Positions 1 to 8,762 of a stretch of DNA of 64,000 nucleotides are shown one piece after another. This stretch comes from Asbonarchaeum sp964517675 (lineage in GTDB: Archaea; Nanohalarchaeota; Nanosalinia; Nanosalinales; Nanoanaerosalinaceae): NCBI GenBank assembly GCA_964517675.1, contig CAZFEL010000001.1, forward strand, positions 124,001 to 188,000, given 5' to 3'. The notes under the pieces were generated by a model, which searched no databases, had not been told where the DNA came from, and saw only the letters and a list, made by a program, of their open reading frames with translations. Every line of letters starts with the position of its first letter. Position 1 is the stretch's first letter. Both the position numbers and the translations under genes were made by a program.

Positions 1-626
1 CCATCCCTTACCGGGTGCAGCTTCGAGCTCCCTTTCCTGTGGAGGTATCGTACCGGGATCTCCCGCAGTGACGCATCCGAATCCAGTGTCAGGACCGTCA
101 GTTCCGTCTCGATACCGAACCCGTCCTGCAGAATCGGCAGCCGCTCAGCAAGGTCGCCATCGATGGCGCGGTAGCCTGACAGCATATCCCTGATATCAGC
201 ACCATAGACCCACCGTACCGTCCAGTTGAACAGCTTGTTCCCGATCAGGTTGAAAAACGGGATCGCACCGTCCTCACGGCGCTCGATCCTCGATCCTGCG
301 ACGTGTTCGGCTTCACCGTCCAGGACCGGCTCCACGAGTTCGTCCATCTCCTCGGGATCGTATGTCCCATCACCGTCAAGGAAGACAAAGATATCAGCAT
401 CGATATCATCGAAGGCCTGCCGCATCGCCGCACCTTTCCCGCCACGGTACCGCTGCTCGATGACCTCCACACCGTGATCCTGTGCTATCTCGCAGGTCCT
501 GTCCTCGCTGCCACCATCAAGCACGACGACATCCACATCATGGCCGCCGATCGAGGCCGGCATCCGTTCAAGCACCCAGCCGATCGCATCCTCCTCGTTC
601 AGCGTCGGCACGACGGCCGCTATCAT
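1..626 (-). CDS. GT2 glycosyltransferase, dolichyl-phosphate sugar synthase-like (3' end beyond window)
   Basis: The frame opens with ATG at 626 and is still open at base 1, so about 208 residues are present and the C-terminus is missing. It begins with a GT-A nucleotide-sugar fold: MIAAVVPTLNEEDAIG at residues 1-16, then VVVLDGGSEDRT, GGKGAAMRQA, and the metal-binding FLDGDGTYD (DxD type). MLSGYRAI follows later. These are features of DPM1-like GT2 enzymes that load mannose or glucose onto dolichyl phosphate on the cytosolic membrane face. The start overlaps the upstream stop as ATGA (623-626), so it is translationally coupled as the fourth gene of the aglB operon. The sugar specificity cannot be read from the sequence. 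Confidence 0.88.
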   Translation of the reverse strand, partial: MIAAVVPTLNEEDAIGWVLERMPASIGGHDVDVVVLDGGSEDRTCEIAQDHGVEVIEQRYRGGKGAAMRQAFDDIDADIFVFLDGDGTYDPEEMDELVEPVLDGEAEHVAGSRIERREDGAIPFFNLIGNKLFNWTVRWVYGADIRDMLSGYRAIDGDLAERLPILQDGFGIETELTVLTLDSDASLREIPVRYLHRKGSSKLHPVRD

Positions 627-2248
627 CCATCACCACCCGGTGTGACGGCATAGATGACGACCACAGGGCGTCCGCCCTGTCGGAATACCTGCACCGGCTG
701 TATCAGGCCGCTTCCTGACAGTTCCTCCTGGACATACCGTAGCTGATCTGACCTGGTGCGCTCGTAGACATCCACCACAAGGTACTCATACACTCCACTC
801 TCCAGCTCAGCGCGGAACCTCGTGTTGTTCGTCGGCACGATCGACATGTTCGGGCGATTGTCAGCGTAAAACAGGAGCTGGCGGGGTGACGTCGCCATCA
901 CGGTCACCTCGCCCTGATCGTAGAGCCACTCACCCGCCGGCTGGAACTGCTGGAATCCTGCAGCCCCCCGCGCCGTCCTGTTCCGGGCATCGATGAAGGC
1001 AAACGCAGACACAACGATGACAAGGACCGCAAAGACACCTAGAAGCATCTTCGGATCGATATCCGTGTTTTCCTCCAGATACTGCCGTCCCTCCTCAAGG
1101 AAATGGACAACAAGCAGCATTACGACCGGGGTCACGAAGACAACGTACCGCGGCACCTTGATCAAGCCGACAGAGAGCCCGCCGACACCGAGAGCGAAAA
1201 GCGCCCACAGCAGGAACTCCTCCTCAGTATCCTGGAGGGCAGCCACACCGAGCAGGACCACGAGGACGATGAGCGACCACTTCACCACCGCGACGACAGC
1301 CGCCCCGACGATGACACCACCGACCACGTACAGCACCCGCCGTGCATCCCTGAACATCGACATCTCGACCAGGGTCCCGGCAGCGTACCGGAGATAGAAT
1401 ATAGCAGCGACAGGCAGACTCACCACGGCGCCGAGGTTGATCAGGTAGTACCAGGTCCCGCCGGTGTTCGCCCACGCCGGGGCGCTCTCCCGTCCGACAT
1501 GGAGGAGCGTCTTGTACAGTCCACACAGCGGCATACCGCAGACTATCATGCTCCGTATCAGCCACGGCGACCACACCAAAAGACCAAGCCCCGCAGAGAT
1601 CCAGATATCCCTGTAATCGGTCAGGTTCCTGAACAGGTCCAGTCCATCACGATACAGCAGGTACAGCCCCAGGAGGCCCGGCAGCATGTAGGCCGGCTGC
1701 TTCGTCATGAAACTCAGCGCCATCGCCGGCCCGATCGCCAGCCTCGCGTACCGCGCGTACTGTCTTTCCTGCATCCCGTAGTACATCAAAAACAGCGTCA
1801 GCGTGATGAAAAACGTCAGCGTCGGCCCGATCAGGACACGCGCACTCAGGAACAACAGGACAGGAGCTACACTGACAAGGAAAGCAGCAGCAAGTCCTTC
1901 TCTGTCCGTGAACATCTCCCTCCCCAGGAGATACGTCAGGACAGCCGCCAGGGTCGACATCACCGGCGAGACGATGTGGACCGCCAGGTTGCCCTGGCCG
2001 AACACCAGCTGAGACAGGAAGACCAGATACGGGAACACAGGCACGTAGTTCTCCACCACGCCATGCCATGGCGATGCGTACTGGAACGGGTGCTCGAGCA
2101 GTGCCGTCGCAATGATACCGTACCGGCCCTCGTCCACCCACATCCCGTTCATCAGCCCGTAGCGGAGCTTCAGGACAAAGGTGACGACCAGGACGACACC
2201 AAGGATAATATGCTCTTTTTTCATCAGCGCACGCTTCAGTCGCTCCAT
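623..2248 (-). CDS. Polytopic glycosyltransferase, PMT/ArnT (GT39/GT83) type
   Basis: 541 residues with about 11-12 hydrophobic segments and a soluble C-terminal part from about residue 430. The first loop contains MWVDEGRY, the acidic DE pair that PMT/ArnT GT-C enzymes use for catalysis and metal binding. Such enzymes move a sugar from a polyprenyl-phosphate sugar to an acceptor on the outer face of the membrane. It starts 3 nt after the GlcNAc-1-P transferase stop and overlaps the dolichyl-phosphate synthase-like gene by 4 nt. Inference: that next gene makes the lipid-linked donor, and this protein extends the AglB glycan or modifies a protein directly. The acceptor is unknown. Confidence 0.75.
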   Translation of the reverse strand: MERLKRALMKKEHIILGVVLVVTFVLKLRYGLMNGMWVDEGRYGIIATALLEHPFQYASPWHGVVENYVPVFPYLVFLSQLVFGQGNLAVHIVSPVMSTLAAVLTYLLGREMFTDREGLAAAFLVSVAPVLLFLSARVLIGPTLTFFITLTLFLMYYGMQERQYARYARLAIGPAMALSFMTKQPAYMLPGLLGLYLLYRDGLDLFRNLTDYRDIWISAGLGLLVWSPWLIRSMIVCGMPLCGLYKTLLHVGRESAPAWANTGGTWYYLINLGAVVSLPVAAIFYLRYAAGTLVEMSMFRDARRVLYVVGGVIVGAAVVAVVKWSLIVLVVLLGVAALQDTEEEFLLWALFALGVGGLSVGLIKVPRYVVFVTPVVMLLVVHFLEEGRQYLEENTDIDPKMLLGVFAVLVIVVSAFAFIDARNRTARGAAGFQQFQPAGEWLYDQGEVTVMATSPRQLLFYADNRPNMSIVPTNNTRFRAELESGVYEYLVVDVYERTRSDQLRYVQEELSGSGLIQPVQVFRQGGRPVVVIYAVTPGGDG

Positions 2249-2251
2249 CTG

Positions 2252-3262
2252 TTACCACATCAGTACGAACGCTGCTATACATAAAACGGTTTCCATGGTG
2301 ATCCACGCCACGACGATGCCGCGCTCCGTCATGCCCTGTCGCATCAGGACATGGGTCAGCGAGTGGATCGCATCGTGCTTCGGACGCAGGGTCCCGTCCT
2401 CCTGTAATTCGCCAAGGGAACTTGCCTGGAACCGGCTCCGGAGCTTCACGAACGCCTCAACGATCCACGGCAGGAAGATGACGACCGCGAACCGCTCGAT
2501 ATCCCCGATCACCGTCGCCGCCGCAAACGCAGCACCGATACCGTAGGTCAGTGAGTCACCCGGCAGGATCTCCGACGGGTAGACGTTGTACCGCAGGAAC
2601 GCAACCAGGGACCCCGCCATCCCCAGGGCGATGATCGCTGCCTCGATCGAGCCATGGAGATACGCGAACACGCCCAGCGCCGACAGCGCGACAGCACCCA
2701 TCCCCGCCTCCATGCCGTTCTGGCCCGCGAGCATGTTCGTCGCATTCGAGACCGCCACAACGGCAAGAGGAACCAGGACAAGAGGATAGACCAGTCCAAA
2801 ATCGAAGACCCCGACAACAGGCAATGTCATCGTAGCATCACCCGCCTTCACAACCATCAGCGGCAGGGCAGCAGGCAGCACGAAGACCGGCTTGACCCAC
2901 CACGCGCGGAAACCGACAGAAAGCTGGTCTTCCTCCTTGACAGATTCTGCCTCCTCTTTCACGTGGATGTCATCCACAAGCCCTATCAGCGCGATCGTCA
3001 GCACCGAGGACAGCGAGGCCAGAACAAAGGACGTATCCACAGGGGCAGAACCGATGAACGTCCGCATCCCGATGAACGACGTCACAGCAACCAGGAACCC
3101 GAACAGGACCGGTATACCGCCAGACGTCGGCAGTGTCGGTTTATCAGCTTTCTGCTGATCGATACCGACGATGCCGGACGATACCAGGAACCGCATCGCC
3201 AGTGGCGTCAGCGCAAGCGTGATGAGAAACCCAGCAGCAACAGCCAGCGCCAGGAAAAGCAT
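2252..3262 (-). CDS. aglH: UDP-GlcNAc:dolichyl-phosphate GlcNAc-1-phosphotransferase (GPT/AglH type)
   Basis: 336 residues of a MraY/WecA/DPAGT1-family polytopic enzyme. Visible motifs in order are KADKPTLPTSGGIP (about residues 38-51), the acidic LVDDIHV, NATNMLAGQNGMEAG, NVYPSEILPGDS with a catalytic Asp, and the cytosolic loop PKHDAIHSLTH. The NATNMLAGxNG form and the HDAIHS loop are closer to eukaryotic/archaeal DPAGT1 than to bacterial MraY. The family adds the first sugar-phosphate to dolichyl phosphate. The gene lies 4 nt after aglB and 3 nt before the GT-C gene, so it is co-transcribed. The symbol is by analogy; the exact sugar is not shown. Confidence 0.85.
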   Translation of the reverse strand: MLFLALAVAAGFLITLALTPLAMRFLVSSGIVGIDQQKADKPTLPTSGGIPVLFGFLVAVTSFIGMRTFIGSAPVDTSFVLASLSSVLTIALIGLVDDIHVKEEAESVKEEDQLSVGFRAWWVKPVFVLPAALPLMVVKAGDATMTLPVVGVFDFGLVYPLVLVPLAVVAVSNATNMLAGQNGMEAGMGAVALSALGVFAYLHGSIEAAIIALGMAGSLVAFLRYNVYPSEILPGDSLTYGIGAAFAAATVIGDIERFAVVIFLPWIVEAFVKLRSRFQASSLGELQEDGTLRPKHDAIHSLTHVLMRQGMTERGIVVAWITMETVLCIAAFVLMW

Positions 3263-3266
3263 CGTA

Positions 3267-6062
3267 TCACCCCTTTACCTTCCACATCTTCACGAAGCCG
3301 TTGTTGAACGCTTCCTCGACGAAATCGATACCCGCACCATCCATCAGGTACAGCCGCGACAGCGTCGAGCCCATGACCTCCGGAGGCGCCATCACCAGCT
3401 GGGCCGCACCGCGTTGCGGATGGAGCGCCACACAGCCGCCGAACGGTCGCCCCTGACGGACCGCCGAACGAACCGCCTCATTGAACCCTCCCGTCGTACC
3501 AGCATCATCAGTCACCTGCATGATACCCCGACCCGGCACACAGATATTAGCCACCCTGGCCTGCTGCTGGCCCGCCCGGATCAACGGCGCTCCCACGATA
3601 CGGGTCTGGCGGCCTCTCTGTTCGACAGGCACGAGTATATCCCCGCCACGGCCGAACCGGTAGTTGATGACCGTCTGATTGTCCATCTCAGAGACACGAC
3701 AGCGACCATCCTGTCTCACGCAGTCGAACGTCGGTATCCGGTTGAAATCAGTATTGCTGCGGCGTGAAATCTGGGACACGGCGCTGTACTTCCCTATCAT
3801 CGTACTATCAAGAACGATATAATCCACGCTACGCTCATCAAGCCACCCTCTCCATTCCGAAGCGTTCTGTGACGTCAGGAAGTCCGCGAGCGGATAGTTT
3901 ATCTTCGTCACGTTCTCGTTCGTGTAGTACCCCATGTTTCCTCCATCCGCGACAGCAGGACGCTCGCCGATCGTCTCGAACCAGTATCCATAGTCCCACC
4001 ACGACAGCACGACCGACCCCGGCGGCGTCTCATCGCGCATGTACTCCAGGTTCTCCATCCACAGGTCATTCGGCGATCCACCGATACCGCCAACAGACCG
4101 GTCCTGGACCGTCGTCCCGGCCGACATCACGTACACCGCAGAGACGTTGACCGCAACCACGACTAACAGCACCACTCCGACAGCGGCACGGAACAGCGTC
4201 TCACTCGATGACGATCCCAGCGCCTCCGCGATCCTCTCCCAGACCGAACTCCGTCCGACGGCATCGATCATCCTCGCCACCCCGACCCCAGCACCCATCG
4301 CAACAGGCGAGGCCGCAAGGAACAGCAGACGTGACTTCTGGAGGGCGCCATAGACCGTCGAGGCGATCCACAGCAGGATGAACACGTACAGCCAGTTCAC
4401 CTCGATCTCCATCTCATCCGCCCAGTCACGGAAGGACACCATGAACATCCCTCCAGCGATACCGAGCAGCGCCATGACCTCGAACGCATTGATCACGATC
4501 ACGATCACGAAAATCGCCGTCCACATCAGCACCGTGACCCCGATCCACTGCTCGAAATCCTCCGAGTAGATGTACTCAGCCAGGAACAAAAGCGCAGAGC
4601 CAAAGGACGCGATCACGATCGCCGGTGTGAACGCAGCCACGTAGAACGACGGCACCGACACACCTCCAGACAGCACAGCCACAGCCGACGCATCCAGGTT
4701 CGCGGTCGCGAAGGCGGTGTACAGCAGGAGGCTGAGCGCCGAGACCGTAGAGGCGAACAGCCCGATCATCACCGACCGGTTGATACTCTCGACATCATAA
4801 TAGAACCGGGCAAGCATCAGGAAAAGCATCAGGACCAGGAACGACGCACCCAGGATACCGAAGGTCCAGCCACCGACGTACTCCGAGAACACAGAGGCAC
4901 CAGGGATCATCGCCGCCGACAGCGATGCCCCGAGCTGGGAGATGATGTTGTTCATCGCGGCTGGAGCGTTCTCAGCGACCGTCCCACCGATGACAGCACT
5001 GTTCGACTGGAGAGCAGAATTGATCGCCCGCTCGATGTATGAATACAGCCGGGGAGCGTACAGTGGTGACAGGGCAGCAGCGAACAGACCGGCCACGAAC
5101 AGCCCGATCCCCGCGTACACGCGCCTGCCCGCGTCCATCGTATCATACTTGCTGAACCCGTACCGCGCCACCAGCAGGCCCGTGGCCGCCATGTTGACCA
5201 CGAAGAACGAGTTCGGCAGCGACCACGTCGAGGCCGACCCGTTCAGGATCCACGGTACAACAGAACCGAGCACCGCAGTCGGCACGAACGCCGCTGTCAG
5301 ACCCGGGTAGAAGTCGAACTCACGCAGCCCACTCCCGAACATCAGCGTCGGGATCGACATCACCATCGGGATCGCCACAGCCATCATGAACACGACAAGC
5401 GGGTACAGCAGGAAGAGGTATTTCGCACCACCCCATGTCGTCGCCGCAACACCCAGGAACAGGCCCGCACCGATCCCGGCACGCCAGTCATACCGGTTCC
5501 ACGCCCGGGCGAACAGGTACATCGACGACAGCATCAGCAGCTGGGCAATCGGCTCCTTCTCGAACCAACCCGCCGAGGACCGCTGCATCACCGCCGTCGA
5601 GGTCGCCAGGAAGAACGACGCCAGCAGACCCGTCTTCCTGTCAAAGACCTCAGCACCGAGCAGGTACATCGGGAAGATCGCCAGCGCCCCCATCAGAGCA
5701 GGGTACAGCTTCGCCCACGCCAGGAAATCCAGTCCGACCAGGCTTGCCAGCTCGAACAGATACGCCGGTATGTAGATGTTGCCCAGATTGAGCAGATAGG
5801 TAGGAGTAGGATACGGGAAGAAACGCCATGCATCCACAGCAGGCAGAGAACCATGCTCGACGATCGCAGCAGACATACGAGCAATCATGTACGGGTCAAG
5901 TGCCTGCAGATACTGCATCCCGGATGCCGGCAGCGCCCGCACCCAGAACGCGAACACGAAGACGATCCCGACAGCAGCCATGTACAGGTGATCGACACCG
6001 ACCCGGGCCATGGGTCCATCCTCATCCATCTTCTCCCGGACCAGCTCAGCGATACTCGCCAT
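3267..6062 (-). CDS. aglB: Oligosaccharyltransferase AglB (STT3 family)
   Basis: 931 residues from ATG 6062. About 13 N-terminal membrane segments are followed by an external C-terminal domain. The first external loop has LQALDPYMIAR (acidic DxD-like motif) and the second has GWFEKEPIA, both metal/catalytic sites of STT3. The substrate-recognition WWDYGYW lies at nt 3981-4001 (about residue 688) and is followed by NGG-like and GNMGYYTNENV sequence. AglB transfers lipid-linked glycan to Asn-X-Ser/Thr on secreted proteins. An in-frame GTG at 6071 is possible, but ATG 6062 lies 26.5 bp from the centre of the TTTAAA box at 6086-6091 and fits a leaderless mRNA. It is the first gene of the glycosylation operon. 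Confidence 0.95.
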   Translation of the reverse strand: MASIAELVREKMDEDGPMARVGVDHLYMAAVGIVFVFAFWVRALPASGMQYLQALDPYMIARMSAAIVEHGSLPAVDAWRFFPYPTPTYLLNLGNIYIPAYLFELASLVGLDFLAWAKLYPALMGALAIFPMYLLGAEVFDRKTGLLASFFLATSTAVMQRSSAGWFEKEPIAQLLMLSSMYLFARAWNRYDWRAGIGAGLFLGVAATTWGGAKYLFLLYPLVVFMMAVAIPMVMSIPTLMFGSGLREFDFYPGLTAAFVPTAVLGSVVPWILNGSASTWSLPNSFFVVNMAATGLLVARYGFSKYDTMDAGRRVYAGIGLFVAGLFAAALSPLYAPRLYSYIERAINSALQSNSAVIGGTVAENAPAAMNNIISQLGASLSAAMIPGASVFSEYVGGWTFGILGASFLVLMLFLMLARFYYDVESINRSVMIGLFASTVSALSLLLYTAFATANLDASAVAVLSGGVSVPSFYVAAFTPAIVIASFGSALLFLAEYIYSEDFEQWIGVTVLMWTAIFVIVIVINAFEVMALLGIAGGMFMVSFRDWADEMEIEVNWLYVFILLWIASTVYGALQKSRLLFLAASPVAMGAGVGVARMIDAVGRSSVWERIAEALGSSSSETLFRAAVGVVLLVVVAVNVSAVYVMSAGTTVQDRSVGGIGGSPNDLWMENLEYMRDETPPGSVVLSWWDYGYWFETIGERPAVADGGNMGYYTNENVTKINYPLADFLTSQNASEWRGWLDERSVDYIVLDSTMIGKYSAVSQISRRSNTDFNRIPTFDCVRQDGRCRVSEMDNQTVINYRFGRGGDILVPVEQRGRQTRIVGAPLIRAGQQQARVANICVPGRGIMQVTDDAGTTGGFNEAVRSAVRQGRPFGGCVALHPQRGAAQLVMAPPEVMGSTLSRLYLMDGAGIDFVEEAFNNGFVKMWKVKG

Positions 6063-6084
6063 GTCCCACACACAGGCAGGTTAG

Positions 6085-6092
6085 ATTTAAAT
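6085..6092. promoter_or_regulatory. Palindromic TATA box shared by aglB and secF
   Basis: ATTTAAAT is its own reverse complement and is the only AT-rich hexamer in the 57 bp between the divergent starts. Its centre is 26.5 bp from the aglB ATG and 31.5 bp from the secF ATG. Archaeal TATA boxes sit about 26 bp before transcription start, so one box can serve leaderless aglB and near-leaderless secF. Shared use is an inference from spacing. Confidence 0.7.
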
Positions 6093-6119
6093 GCCTTCAG
6101 CGTGGACACACGGTAGGCG

Positions 6120-7082
6120 ATGTTCGACCGATTCGCAGAACGGTTCAAGGACTTCTTCGATACGGTATACCAGGACTATGAGAAATGGCTCCTCGTCCCA
6201 GTAGCCATGCTCCTGCTCGCGTTCGGCATCATCGGCTACACACACGTGACAACCGGTGAGTTCGTCGGGAAAGGGATCGACTTCACAGGAGGTTCAGAGA
6301 TCCAGATAGAGGCTCCCGCGACCGTCACCGAACAAGAGGTCCAGCAGGCCGTCCAGAGCGAACTCGCCAACGCCAAGGCACGGACCCTCACGGCCGAGGG
6401 GGACACCCGGTGGATCCTCGTCGAGACATCCACCACCTTCAGTGACTCCAGCCCAGGACAGCCGGAGATAGGGTCCGGGAGCAACGCCACGGACACTCGC
6501 ACCAGCCAAATCGATGCCGAACAAGCGGTCGGACAGATCCTCGATGCCAACGATATCGTATACAACGACATCAGCATCCAGTCCATCGGAGCCGCACTCG
6601 GCGACAGCTTCCTCTTCGAGGCACAGCTCGCCGTCGGTATCGCCTTCCTCATCATGTCAACCGTCATCTTCGTCGCCTTCAGGACTCTCGTCCCCTCGAT
6701 GGCGGTCATCCTCGCGGCATTCACCGACATCATCGTCGCCATCGCCGGTATGAACGTCCTCGGGATCGACCTCACCCTGGGCTCGCTCGCAGCCCTGCTC
6801 ATGCTCATCGGGTACTCCGTCGATACTGACATCGTCCTGTCCACCCGCGTCCTCAAGCAGAAACACGGCGATCTCAAAGAGCGGGTCCGGGACTCCATCA
6901 CAACCGGCACCACCATGACCATGGGCGGCGTCGTCGCCTTCCTCGTCCTCATCACCCTCTCCACGTCACCGATCCTCAACGAGATCGCAGCCGTCATGAT
7001 AATCGGGCTCCTCGCAGACGTCCCGATCACCTGGCTCGGAAACACAGTCGTCCTCAAGATGCACGCGGAGGGCAGGATATAA
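6120..7082 (+). CDS. secF: Protein-export membrane protein SecF
   Basis: 320 residues with one N-terminal membrane helix, the family signature GKGIDFTGGSEI (about residues 50-61), a small external P1 domain, and five C-terminal helices of the RND-like SecD/SecF fold ending at about residue 318. SecDF binds the Sec translocon and assists late export using the ion gradient. The stop and the secD start overlap as TAATG (7080-7084), so the two are coupled. It diverges from aglB over a shared TATA box. Confidence 0.95.
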   Translation: MFDRFAERFKDFFDTVYQDYEKWLLVPVAMLLLAFGIIGYTHVTTGEFVGKGIDFTGGSEIQIEAPATVTEQEVQQAVQSELANAKARTLTAEGDTRWILVETSTTFSDSSPGQPEIGSGSNATDTRTSQIDAEQAVGQILDANDIVYNDISIQSIGAALGDSFLFEAQLAVGIAFLIMSTVIFVAFRTLVPSMAVILAAFTDIIVAIAGMNVLGIDLTLGSLAALLMLIGYSVDTDIVLSTRVLKQKHGDLKERVRDSITTGTTMTMGGVVAFLVLITLSTSPILNEIAAVMIIGLLADVPITWLGNTVVLKMHAEGRI

Positions 7083-8692
7083 TGAGCCTCGCACAGGACC
7101 TCCTCGAGGAATGGCGCATCTGGTTCCTCATCACGGCACTCATCGGGGCAGGTATCGCCATCGGTCCCCACTACGAGACCGTCCAGCAAGACGATGGTAG
7201 CAGTTCGACCACCATCGCAACCAACATCAACCAGGGTCTGTCCATCCAGGGCGGGGCACGCGTCCTCATCGAACCAGACATGAGCGGTGTCGAGCTCGAG
7301 CGGGAACAGGCAGTCATCGAGAACATCATCACCACCCTCAAGACACGCGTCCAGGCCTTCGGCCTCCAGGACATGACGATACGGCCAGTCGGCAGCCTGA
7401 CAGGCGAACAGACATACATCAGGATCGAGATGGCCGGCGCAAACACCGACCAGCTCAAGGAACTCATCACGCGACAGGGTATCTTCGAGGCAGGCTTCTC
7501 CATGAACGTCCAGGACGGCGACATCATCACCGTCAGTGACAGCGAATACACCGTCCAGGCAGGCGACGGAAGCGTCACCATCGATGGCCAGACACTCGAG
7601 ACCAACACCACCGCCACCCTGGAGACCGCTGATACCAACATAACAGTCGAATACACCAACAGCTCAGGATCGACCCACCGACTCCGGGCGATCGCCTTCG
7701 AGGGCGCCGACATCACCGGGGTCAACATCAACCCGACCCAGTCCGGGGTCACCTGTCAGTCCAGGAACAGCTGTCAGTTCCAGTTCCAGGTCTCCGTCGA
7801 GCGATCGGCCGCCCAGCGGTTCCAGTCCATCGCCCAGAACTTCGATGAAGGACCGCAGTACCTCCAGGGAACACAGCTCGTCCTCACCCTCGATAACAGC
7901 CAGGTCAGCTCGCTCAACGTCCGGAACGTCTTCAAGAACCAGATCGTCGAGACACCCACCATCACAGGCGGGGGCAACAGCCGGGAACAGGCACTCCAGG
8001 AGATGGACGAACTCCAGTCCACCCTCCAGTCAGGCGCACTGCCCGTCCCGATCGATGTCGTGTCCACCAACAACGTCTCCGCGCGGCTCGGTCAGCAGTT
8101 CATGCAGGTGGCGATCATCTCCATCCTCGCGGCCGTCATCGCCGTCGGTATCATCATCTTCATCCGCTACCAGAACCCCAACATCGCCATCCCGATCATG
8201 ATCACGGGCTTCAGCGAGGTCTTCATCCTTCTTTCCGTCTTCAGCAAGGCAACGATCTCCGCGCCCATCGTCATCGCACTCGCGATACCCACCCTCATAG
8301 GACTCGCCGCCGGGTTCAAGAAAAGCGACCTCAAGGTACTCATGCTGCCGTTCGGCACAGGGTTCATCATCGCCATCATGCAGTTCGCACCCAGCCTCGA
8401 CCTTGCGGCCATCGCCGGCATCATCGCGGCTGTCGGCACAGGCGTGGACGATCAGATCATCATCACCGACGAGCGCTCGGTCAAGCGGTCTCTCTCCCTC
8501 AAGAAGCGGCTCAAACGCGCCTTCTTCATCATCTTCACGTCAGCAGCATCGACAATCGGCGCGATGCTGCCTGTCATGACCATCGGGGCCGGCGCGGTCA
8601 GGGGCTTCGCGATCACCACCATCCTCGGCGTCCTCATCGGTATATCGATCACGCGGCCGGCCTACGCCACCATTCTCGACCACGTGCAGTGA
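7082..8692 (+). CDS. secD: Protein-export membrane protein SecD
   Basis: 536 residues with one N-terminal helix, a long external region containing GLSIQGGARVLIEPD (the SecD counterpart of the SecF DFTGG motif), and five to six membrane helices from about residue 340 onward, including GTGVDDQIIITDE. It pairs with SecF at the translocon. The order secF-secD is the common euryarchaeal one. Its 3' end marks an abrupt base-composition change, because the next gene is AT-rich. Confidence 0.95.
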   Translation: MSLAQDLLEEWRIWFLITALIGAGIAIGPHYETVQQDDGSSSTTIATNINQGLSIQGGARVLIEPDMSGVELEREQAVIENIITTLKTRVQAFGLQDMTIRPVGSLTGEQTYIRIEMAGANTDQLKELITRQGIFEAGFSMNVQDGDIITVSDSEYTVQAGDGSVTIDGQTLETNTTATLETADTNITVEYTNSSGSTHRLRAIAFEGADITGVNINPTQSGVTCQSRNSCQFQFQVSVERSAAQRFQSIAQNFDEGPQYLQGTQLVLTLDNSQVSSLNVRNVFKNQIVETPTITGGGNSREQALQEMDELQSTLQSGALPVPIDVVSTNNVSARLGQQFMQVAIISILAAVIAVGIIIFIRYQNPNIAIPIMITGFSEVFILLSVFSKATISAPIVIALAIPTLIGLAAGFKKSDLKVLMLPFGTGFIIAIMQFAPSLDLAAIAGIIAAVGTGVDDQIIITDERSVKRSLSLKKRLKRAFFIIFTSAASTIGAMLPVMTIGAGAVRGFAITTILGVLIGISITRPAYATILDHVQ

Positions 8693-8720
8693 CAAGAAGG
8701 GAGCAAATATTGTACAAAAA

Positions 8721-8726
8721 TTTTAA
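8721..8726 (+). promoter_or_regulatory. AT-rich promoter of the protease gene
   Basis: TTTTAA lies in an AT-rich 70-bp gap between secD and the protease, about 37-42 bp before ATG 8763. An AT-rich stretch at 8731-8741 is an alternative TATA element nearer to the usual spacing. Confidence 0.35.
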
Positions 8727-8762
8727 GAAGAAAAATTATGTTGAATATGGTAGTTGTTGACG

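Noticed and set aside
6063..6071. GTG start for AglB nine bases upstream of ATG 6062
   Set aside because: The ATG is at exact leaderless spacing from the TATA box, and the extra MWD residues add nothing recognisable.
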